Source: JBBDIO01 sp040880365 (GTDB lineage Bacteria; Chloroflexota; Anaerolineae; Caldilineales; Caldilineaceae). Taken from it: DNA of 15,485 nt. How positions within the stretch are numbered: the stretch's first letter is position 1; each line of letters begins with the position of its first letter. The notes beneath the pieces are model-generated. The model did not search any database. It worked only from the letters and a program-made list of their open reading frames with translations, and was not told the DNA's origin. The position numbers and the translations under genes are program-made. The DNA lies in the NCBI GenBank assembly GCA_040880365.1, contig JBBDIO010000215.1, positions 1 through 15,485 on the forward strand, read 5' to 3'. Of this stretch, positions 7,490 through 13,029 are shown in pieces.

Positions 7490-7996
7490 ATGACGCCTCT
7501 CGTTGGTGTGATCATGGGCAGCAAGAGTGATTGGGAGACCATGCGCCATGCCGTCACCACACTCCAGGAATTCGAAGTTCCCCACGAAACCCGCATCGTA
7601 TCTGCGCATCGCACACCGGCGTGGATGATTGAATATGCCGAAACCGCTGAAGCGCGGGGCGTGCAGGTGATAATCGCCGGCGCGGGCGGCGCGGCCCATT
7701 TGCCGGGTATGGTCGCGGGGCATACGCTCTTGCCGGTGATTGGCGTGCCCATTCAAAGTCGGGCGCTCAATGGCATGGATTCCCTGCTTTCGATTGTTCA
7801 GATGCCGGCGGGCGTGCCTGTGGCGACAATGGCGATTGGCCGGGCCGGGGCCGTGAACGCGGCTCTATATGCCGTGGCGATGCTGGCGCGCAGCCAGCCC
7901 GCGCTGCGCACGGCTTTGGAGTCCTTTCGCGCACGTCAGGCCGCAGAGGTGCGCGCCCTGCGCCTGGAAGGCGACGAATGGGTGCAGGACAAATGA
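7490..7996 (+). CDS. purE: N5-carboxyaminoimidazole ribonucleotide mutase PurE
   Basis: This is class I PurE, which rearranges N5-CAIR to CAIR. It has 168 residues from ATG 7490, close in length and sequence to E. coli PurE. Motifs are VIMGSKSDW at residues 7-15, SAHRTP at 38-43 with the likely catalytic His40 (E. coli His45), and AGAGGAAHLPGM. The start at 7490 is preferred over ATG 7463: AAGGA at 7473-7477 serves 7490, and MTPLVGVIMGS is a typical N-terminus. The 3' end overlaps purK, whose candidate starts are 7978 and 7993 (the latter as ATGA over the purE stop), which implies translational coupling. PurE with PurK means the ATP-dependent bacterial route rather than direct AIR carboxylation. 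Confidence 0.96.
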   Translation: MTPLVGVIMGSKSDWETMRHAVTTLQEFEVPHETRIVSAHRTPAWMIEYAETAEARGVQVIIAGAGGAAHLPGMVAGHTLLPVIGVPIQSRALNGMDSLLSIVQMPAGVPVATMAIGRAGAVNAALYAVAMLARSQPALRTALESFRARQAAEVRALRLEGDEWVQDK

Positions 7997-8391
7997 CCGA
8001 TGCGGGCGTGAATAGCGGAGATACGACCTCCAGCAGTGCGGATGCGCGCCCCGACGTGATCCTGCCGGGTGCCACGCTGGGCGTCTTTGGCAGTGGGCAA
8101 TTGGGGCGCATGTTTGCGCTGGCGGCCCGGCAGATGGGCTATCGCGTGCATACCTTTTCGCCCGAAGCGGATTCGCCTACGGGGCAGGTGGCCGACCGCG
8201 AAGTGGTGGGCGATTATCTGGACGCGCGCGCCGTCCACGATTTTCTCACGCGCCTGGATGTGGTGACTTTCGAGTTTGAAAATGTGCCCGCCACGGTCGC
8301 GGAAAGCGCCCACGCGTTGGGCGTGCCGGTGCATCCGCGCGGCGCGCTGTTGCATGTGGCGCAAAACCGTCTGCGCGAAAAACGCACCCTG
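7978..8391 (+). CDS. purK: N5-CAIR synthetase PurK, N-terminal part up to assembly gap
   Basis: PurK is an ATP-grasp enzyme that carboxylates AIR with bicarbonate and ATP to give N5-CAIR, the substrate of PurE. This piece shows the N-terminal domain: LGVFGSGQLGRMFALAARQM, then DVVTFEFENVP, and the conserved entry to the ATP-grasp domain, NRLREKRTL, right at the gap. The start is uncertain. ATG 7978 has GGAAGG (7966-7971) six bases upstream. ATG 7993 overlaps the purE stop as ATGA but has only a close AGGA. Either way some 20 or more non-conserved residues precede the conserved fold. The gene is interrupted by unknown sequence at 8392-8401 and continues in another frame after it; the frame change has no meaning while the true gap length is unknown. 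Confidence 0.88.
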
Positions 8392-8401
8392 NNNNNNNNN
8401 N
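8392..8401. other. Assembly gap (10 N)
   Basis: Ten undetermined bases interrupt purK. A round number of N is usually a placeholder for a gap of unknown size, so the distance and frame across it should not be trusted. Confidence 0.97.
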
Positions 8402-9340
8402 GCCTTCGGCCGCTACCTGGACGAACCCTGGCGCACGCGGCTGGAGCGCTGGAGCGGCCTATACTATGCCCCGATTGCGGCCGCCTCGCGCACCCACGAC
8501 GTCTACGTGGGCGGGCGACTGAAGCGCAAGGAGTTGGGGCTGCCGGTCACGCCTTTTTGTGCGCTGACTACTGCGTCGGAACTGGACGCCGCGCGCCGCG
8601 CGGATTTCCCCGCAATCCTCAAGACTGCCGCGTTCGGCTATGACGGCAAGGGTCAGGTGGCAGTAGACCAGGCCGAGGATTTAGAAGCGGCGTGGGACGC
8701 GCTGGGGCGTGCGCCTGCCATTCTGGAAAAGCGGATTGCGTTCGCGGCCGAAGTCTCGCTGGTAGGCGCACGCAATGCGCGTGGAGAGTTCGCCGCATAT
8801 CCCCTCATCGAAAATCGCCACGTCAATCACATTTTGGATATCTCGCTCGCGCCCGCCCAGGTCGCACCGAGCGTAGCGGCGGACGCCCGGCGTATTGCCG
8901 AAACGTTGTTCACGCAACTGGATGTGGTGGGCGTGCTTTGTATTGAGTTTTTTCTGACGGCGTCCGACGCGCTTTTGATCAATGAGATTGCGCCGCGCCC
9001 CCACAATTCGGGGCATCTGACCATCGAAGCCGCGGGCGTTTCCCAGTTTGAGCAGCAGGTGCGCGCGGTTTGTAATCTGCCGCTGGGCGATACGCGTTTG
9101 CGTGCGCCTGCCGCTATGGCGAATCTGCTGGGCGATCTGTGGGAAGAAGGCATGCCCGATTGGCCTGCCGCGCTGGCAATGCCCGGTGTGGCATTGCATC
9201 TTTATGGCAAGCACGTGCCGCGCCCGGGGCGCAAGATGGGACATCTCACCGCGTGGGCCGCCTCTACAGACGAGGCGGTGGACACCGTTACGCAGGCGCG
9301 TGCGCGCGTGGCTGCGATACTCCACGCTGCGCAGGGCTAG
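8402..9340 (+). CDS. purK: N5-CAIR synthetase PurK, C-terminal part after assembly gap
   Basis: This is the ATP-grasp and C-terminal part of PurK. Recognisable PurK begins at ELGLPVTPF (8531), followed by FPAILKT, GYDGKGQ (about 8636-8656), PAILEKRI, VGVLCIEFF, and the signature NEIAPRPHNSGH at 8981-9016, ending in a normal PurK tail with TAG at 9338-9340. The first stretch after the gap (8402 to about 8527) is open in this frame but does not look like PurK. In an intact PurK only a few residues separate the EKRTL seen before the gap from ELGLP. This stretch is therefore either part of an insertion whose remainder is hidden in the gap, or a misassembled contig end. From 8531 on, the assignment is secure. 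Confidence 0.88.
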   Translation, partial: AFGRYLDEPWRTRLERWSGLYYAPIAAASRTHDVYVGGRLKRKELGLPVTPFCALTTASELDAARRADFPAILKTAAFGYDGKGQVAVDQAEDLEAAWDALGRAPAILEKRIAFAAEVSLVGARNARGEFAAYPLIENRHVNHILDISLAPAQVAPSVAADARRIAETLFTQLDVVGVLCIEFFLTASDALLINEIAPRPHNSGHLTIEAAGVSQFEQQVRAVCNLPLGDTRLRAPAAMANLLGDLWEEGMPDWPAALAMPGVALHLYGKHVPRPGRKMGHLTAWAASTDEAVDTVTQARARVAAILHAAQG

Positions 9341-9367
9341 ACAAATCTGCTCGGAACCGCGCCCTAC

Positions 9368-9811
9368 TCAGGGAACTTCTACCACTACAAAACGCTGCTC
9401 CACCGCGACCGGATAGGTTTCTGCCGTATAGGGGCCGGGTTGCGGACCCGATGCGCCGCAGGGCATATCGGCCTGCGGGCCTTCTTCTACGCTCACCTTA
9501 TAGGCGCGCGTCCGCACCTGATCCGGATTCCACCACGATTGCCCCGTGCGAATATCGAACTCCCAGCCATGCCACGGGCAGCGTAAAATCTCGCCCAGGC
9601 GCGTGTAGGTATATTCGCCCGGCACAGGTGCCTCGCGCAGGCCGGTTTGCGCGCCTGCGCAGAGCGGTCCACCCTGGTGAGGGCAGGTGTTGCGCACCGC
9701 AAAAAACTCGCCATTGACATTGAAAATGCCAATCGTGCGCCCGCCGATCTCGACGATCTTGCGCGCGCCGGGTGGAATCTCCGCGACTGTGCCCACAATG
9801 TGCTTTGCCAT
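9368..9811 (-). CDS. Rieske [2Fe-2S] ferredoxin-like protein
   Basis: This small soluble protein of 147 residues has one Rieske domain and no signal peptide or membrane segment, so it is probably a cytoplasmic electron carrier or an oxygenase-associated ferredoxin. The cluster ligands are visible: Cys43 and His45 in CPHQGG, and Cys78 and His81 in CPWHGWEF. The ligand pairs are separated by 32 residues, more than the usual 15-17 of ferredoxin-type Rieske proteins, because of an insert rich in Gly, Pro and Tyr. A tail of about 60 residues follows with an MPCGASGPQPGPY stretch. Its ATG directly abuts the TAG of the upstream amidohydrolase with no base between, so the two are surely co-translated. 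No oxygenase alpha subunit or ferredoxin reductase lies beside it, so its partner is unknown. Confidence 0.9.
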   Translation of the reverse strand: MAKHIVGTVAEIPPGARKIVEIGGRTIGIFNVNGEFFAVRNTCPHQGGPLCAGAQTGLREAPVPGEYTYTRLGEILRCPWHGWEFDIRTGQSWWNPDQVRTRAYKVSVEEGPQADMPCGASGPQPGPYTAETYPVAVEQRFVVVEVP

Positions 9812-10990
9812 CTAGGCGCTCCCGTTTTCCGGGGCCGATCCAATCTCCTGGTCCCCAATGTCCAGACCATAGAGCACGGCGGCGTTGTCCGCCATGATGG
9901 CCCGGCGCAGGCGGTGATCCAGATGGGGAGGGATGGCGCGGTCGGGCGCGTCGAAATCCCAGTGGGGGTAATCGGTAGCAAACATGAGGCGGTCGTTCAT
10001 GTTCAGATGATCCAGCAGTTGGTCGAAGTAGGCGCGCTGGGGTGGCTCTTCGATGGGTTGGGTGGTGAGCCAGAAGTGCTTGCGGATGTAGGAAGAAGGC
10101 GGCTGGGTCAGGTGTGGGACTTCCGCGCCCAACGTCTGCCACAGCGCATCCATGCGCCACATCAGGGGTGGCAGCCAGGCAAAGCCGCCTTCGATGAGCA
10201 CAAATTTGAGCGTGGGAAAATGGTCGAACACCCCGGCATAGACCAGGCTGATGATCTGCGCCTGGAAAGCCTGGGGCATACCGCCGTGGTCTTCGATGTA
10301 GAACGAGGGCCAACCGCTGCCGGTGATAGGTCCCCCGCCGCCGCCGCCAAAATGGATGCCAATGGGCAGGTTGTGGCGTGCGGCCGCTTCGTACAGCTTC
10401 CAGTATTTGCGCGCGCCCAATGGCTGGGCGGTGCGGGCGATGAGCAGGACCTGGGCAAATGCGGGGTGGCTGCCCATGCGGTCAATTTCGGCGGCGGCGA
10501 GTTCGCCATCTTCATAGGGCACCAGCAGCGATGCGCGCAAACGCGGTTCCGGCTCCACCCATTCCGCCACTTGCCAGTCGTTCATGGCCTGGGCCAATGC
10601 CGCGCCAAATTCCAGATTGAGCTGCCCGCCCACGCCAAAGAGACAGTTGAGTATGCCGTAGTCGATCTGCCAGCCGTCTAGCAATTGCGCGCGCAGAAAA
10701 TCCAGATCCGCGCCGGGCGGCAAACCCGAGGGAGGCCAGGCGTCGTGGCGCGCGGCGTTGGGATAGAGGCGCGGATAGGCGGACCCATAGGGGCCACGCA
10801 TCCCCACGGTTTCCAGATGACGTCGCCAGCGCGCAGACAGATATTTGTGCAATGTCTTTTCTGAGGGCAGCGCGTTGTGAATATCGCAGTCGATGATGGC
10901 GGTGCGCTGACGGCTGGCGGCGGCAGCTATTGGCTGCTCCGCGGGGTGTGCAGGTGGTTGGACAGTGGCAACGGATGGCGTTTCCAACAT
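9812..10990 (-). CDS. Amidohydrolase-2 family TIM-barrel hydrolase (paralog A)
   Basis: This is a metal-dependent hydrolase of the amidohydrolase_2 group, the family of ACMSD and related decarboxylases and hydratases. It has 392 residues from ATG 10990, chosen because AGGAGA sits five bases upstream; an upstream ATG at 11032 has no such site. Metal-site residues appear in order: Asp34, Asp36 and His38 in IDCDIH, His213 in GIHFGG, and Asp340 in FATDYPHW. Where many relatives have a His before a Gly-Gly after strand 6, this protein has Glu267 in LIEGGFAWLP. A run of six glycines follows His213, encoded by CCG repeats on the opposite strand. It is clearly paralogous to the gene at 11039-12169. 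The substrate is unknown; hydrolysis or decarboxylation of a ring-cleavage-type acid is a guess from the family only. Confidence 0.88.
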   Translation of the reverse strand: MLETPSVATVQPPAHPAEQPIAAAASRQRTAIIDCDIHNALPSEKTLHKYLSARWRRHLETVGMRGPYGSAYPRLYPNAARHDAWPPSGLPPGADLDFLRAQLLDGWQIDYGILNCLFGVGGQLNLEFGAALAQAMNDWQVAEWVEPEPRLRASLLVPYEDGELAAAEIDRMGSHPAFAQVLLIARTAQPLGARKYWKLYEAAARHNLPIGIHFGGGGGGPITGSGWPSFYIEDHGGMPQAFQAQIISLVYAGVFDHFPTLKFVLIEGGFAWLPPLMWRMDALWQTLGAEVPHLTQPPSSYIRKHFWLTTQPIEEPPQRAYFDQLLDHLNMNDRLMFATDYPHWDFDAPDRAIPPHLDHRLRRAIMADNAAVLYGLDIGDQEIGSAPENGSA

Positions 10991-10995
10991 AATTT

Positions 10996-11001
10996 TCTCC
11001 T
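10996..11001 (-). promoter_or_regulatory. Ribosome binding site of amidohydrolase paralog A
   Basis: Read on the minus strand this is AGGAGA, five bases before ATG 10990. It sits in the 48-bp gap between the two amidohydrolase genes and decides the start. Confidence 0.8.
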
Positions 11002-11038
11002 GAATACGCCGCCCGCGTGGGCGACAGAGCAAGGCTTT

Positions 11039-12169
11039 CTAGAGACGATACCAGGCTTGTGCATTCGCATAGCGGATCTTGTGGGCGAGTGTGTGGGGCA
11101 GGTCGACCGGAAAGGCGGCGTCGGGCGTAGCAAAGCGCGCGTGAGGATAATCGGTAGCAAAGAGCAGCAGTTCTTCCGAATCCAGTTGCTGAATGATCTG
11201 GGCAAACTGACGCGGATCCGTAGGCGCATCCAGCGGCTGTGTGGTGATGCGCAGATGATCCAGCATATAGGCCGAGGGCAGACGCTTGACCCACGGGGTA
11301 TCGCTGCGCAGCCCTTTCCATTCTTTGTCGATGCGCCACATGAGCGAGGGCAACCAGGTAAAGCCGCTTTCGATCAGCGTGACGCGCAGCGTGGGGAAAC
11401 GGTCGAAGACGCCTTCGGCGATGAGATTGATCACCTGGGATTGAAAGATTTGGGCGATGCCTGCGACTTCCTCAATGTAGGTTGCGGGCCAGCCAACCGG
11501 CGAAGGTGGCAGACCCGACGCGCCCCCGGCATGGATGCCAATCACCAGTTCGTGGCGGGCCGCCGCTTCGAAAATGGGATCGTAGCGGCGATTGCCATAG
11601 AGAGCCTGTGCCCGCACCGGCAGCAAAACCTGCACAAAACCGGGATGCGCGCCCCAGCGGTCAATCTCGGCAGCGGCGGCCATGGGGTTCTGGCTCGGCA
11701 CCACGATAGACGCGCGCAGGCGGGGATCGCCTTCCAGCCAGTGTTCTACCTGCCAGGTATTGAGCGCAGTCGCCAGGGCCGCGGCCAGATATTCATCGTG
11801 CACGCTCTGCACCCAATAGGTGCAATTGAGAATGCCGGTTTCGACGCGCCAGGGATCCAGCACCTGCTCCTGGATGTGGCGGAGGGAGGAACCTGGGCGC
11901 GTGCCGATTTCATCTTCGCCGACGGGGATAAAATCGGCGCGCGCACTCAACGGTGAACCGCGGGGATAGTCATTTACATCGGGCGCGGCAAAGGCCGAGT
12001 GCGTCACATAATCGACCCAGTGTGCGGGTAGGTAGGGATGTAACGTGTCCAGGTTGGGCAGCTCGTTGTGGATGTCGCAATCGATCAACGGCCCATCAAG
12101 GATGGCGACGTTCTGCGCGGCGGGCTGGGCGGTAGTTTGAATTCTGGTGGCGTTGGCAGTATCTGACAT
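11039..12169 (-). CDS. Amidohydrolase-2 family TIM-barrel hydrolase (paralog B)
   Basis: This is the first gene of the three-gene minus-strand operon. It has 376 residues from ATG 12169 (MSDTANAT); the longer frame to 12319 is rejected because it runs through the promoter and carries no family similarity. Metal-site residues are Asp30, Asp32 and His34 in IDCDIH, His213 in GIHAGG, Glu267 in LIESGFTWLP and Asp340 in FATDYPH. The last three fall at the same residue numbers as in paralog A, and stretches such as GWPxxYIEE and GVFDxFPTL align throughout, so the pair arose by tandem duplication. The sequences have diverged, suggesting two substrates or a heteromeric enzyme (inference). No strong ribosome site is seen before this start. 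A good extended -10 promoter lies about 70 bases upstream. The family is secure; the function is unknown. Confidence 0.87.
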   Translation of the reverse strand: MSDTANATRIQTTAQPAAQNVAILDGPLIDCDIHNELPNLDTLHPYLPAHWVDYVTHSAFAAPDVNDYPRGSPLSARADFIPVGEDEIGTRPGSSLRHIQEQVLDPWRVETGILNCTYWVQSVHDEYLAAALATALNTWQVEHWLEGDPRLRASIVVPSQNPMAAAAEIDRWGAHPGFVQVLLPVRAQALYGNRRYDPIFEAAARHELVIGIHAGGASGLPPSPVGWPATYIEEVAGIAQIFQSQVINLIAEGVFDRFPTLRVTLIESGFTWLPSLMWRIDKEWKGLRSDTPWVKRLPSAYMLDHLRITTQPLDAPTDPRQFAQIIQQLDSEELLLFATDYPHARFATPDAAFPVDLPHTLAHKIRYANAQAWYRL

Positions 12170-12241
12170 GGCGGTGTGGCGCGTGACCCCCGGATTGGCA
12201 GAGATTTTGGATGGTTGACGCAGGCTGGGATTGATGGACCT

Positions 12242-12270
12242 ATTGTAGCAGTTTCTGTGCCGAGCGTGAA
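12242..12270 (-). promoter_or_regulatory. Promoter of the amidohydrolase-Rieske operon
   Basis: On the minus strand, TTCACG (12265-12270), a 17-base spacer and TACAAT (12242-12247) form a sigma70-type promoter, and TGC just before the -10 makes it an extended -10. Transcription would start near 12235, giving a leader of about 65 bases before ATG 12169. I see no obvious operator. Confidence 0.6.
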
Positions 12271-12326
12271 GTGGAACGCACGCAGGAAACTTTGGGTGCA
12301 GCCGGCATGATGTGTGCAATCGGAAG

Positions 12327-12355
12327 ATGACAGTTCCGTGATTCTGTGGTATGAT
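12327..12355 (+). promoter_or_regulatory. Promoter of the CarD gene
   Basis: ATGACA (12327-12332), a 17-base spacer and TATGAT (12350-12355) match the sigma70 consensus at 5 of 6 bases each. TGG before the -10 makes it extended. The start of transcription would be near 12362, about 38 bases before the CarD ATG. It is divergent to the operon promoter, with about 56 bases between the two -35 elements. Confidence 0.7.
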
Positions 12356-12386
12356 TTCGTGTAGAGCAAGTGGATTTGCTGGAAAA

Positions 12387-12392
12387 GGGAGG
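12387..12392 (+). promoter_or_regulatory. Ribosome binding site of the CarD gene
   Basis: GGGAGG lies seven bases before ATG 12400 and fixes that start; the in-frame GTG at 12370 is upstream of the ribosome site and is rejected. Confidence 0.8.
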
Positions 12393-12399
12393 AATTGCT

Positions 12400-12945
12400 A
12401 TGTCATTTACGGTAGGCCAGAATATCGTTCACCCCACCCACGGACCAGGGACGATAGTGGAATTTCAAGAGCAGGAATTGGTAGACGGATACGAGGAGTA
12501 TTTCGTGATCCGGTTTGACGAAAAGCGCCTGACGGTGCGTGTGCCTTCGGATCGAGTCGAAGAATTGGGCTTGCGCCAGGTGATGGCGGAGGCAAAATGT
12601 CGGGAAGTATTGCGCGTGCTGCGCGATGTGCCCAAGCTTTTGCCCACCAATTTCAAGGAACGCCGCGAAGCAGTGGATAAACTCATCCATTCGGGGCGAC
12701 CGCTCAAAATTGCCGAGGCTGTACGCGAATTGATGTGGCGACAGGAATTGAAGCGGCTGAACAAGGCGGATACCGAGCAGTTTGCCCAGGCCCGATCTAT
12801 GTTGGTCGAAGAGATGTCGATTGCTCTGGAGCAGAATCCGCAGGAAGTGCGGGCCGCGATTGACGGTGCGCTGAGCGATGCTGTGACGGCGCGCGGGGAG
12901 CATGTGGCCGAGGTCGCGCTGGCGGCAGAAGCTGCGGCTGCCTAG
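12400..12945 (+). CDS. CarD/CdnL family transcription regulator
   Basis: This is a global transcription factor that binds the RNA polymerase beta subunit and stabilises the open promoter complex. It has 181 residues from ATG 12400. The N-terminal domain (about residues 1-60) is a Tudor-like RNAP-interaction fold with the family hallmark IVHPTHGPGTI at 9-19, shared with the TRCF/Mfd polymerase-binding domain. The C-terminal part (about 65-165) is predicted helical and carries LLPTNFKERR and VRELMWRQELKRL, which line up with the DNA-binding domain of mycobacterial CarD. At the position of the Trp that wedges into the promoter minor groove in that protein there is Phe85 here. The C-terminal tail is Ala-rich and longer than in relatives. 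It has its own strong promoter; the radical SAM gene follows after 84 bp on the same strand and may be read through. Confidence 0.9.
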   Translation: MSFTVGQNIVHPTHGPGTIVEFQEQELVDGYEEYFVIRFDEKRLTVRVPSDRVEELGLRQVMAEAKCREVLRVLRDVPKLLPTNFKERREAVDKLIHSGRPLKIAEAVRELMWRQELKRLNKADTEQFAQARSMLVEEMSIALEQNPQEVRAAIDGALSDAVTARGEHVAEVALAAEAAAA

Positions 12946-13029
12946 CCCCTCTCTATTATCGGTCAACTGAGTGGGCTATTTCCAGGCACGGGTGTATACA
13001 GGTAGATTGAATAGCCGGAAAACAGGTTT

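Noticed and set aside
8391..8402. Reading purK as a frameshifted pseudogene
   Set aside because: The frame change coincides exactly with ten N of unknown true length, so no frameshift can be claimed.
10335..10348. CCG repeat tract as a microsatellite of interest
   Set aside because: It simply encodes the glycine run after His213 of the amidohydrolase and is too short to call a functional repeat.
9647..11956. Two long plus-strand open frames opposite the amidohydrolase genes (9647-10681 and 10877-11956)
   Set aside because: The minus strand encodes proteins with metal-site motifs in order and good start signals. The plus-strand frames are repetitive in composition and cross the intergenic region without signals.
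12943..12978. TAGCCC/GGGCTA inverted repeat after the CarD gene as a terminator
   Set aside because: Only six base pairs around a 24-base loop, starting in the stop codon and with no T-run afterwards.
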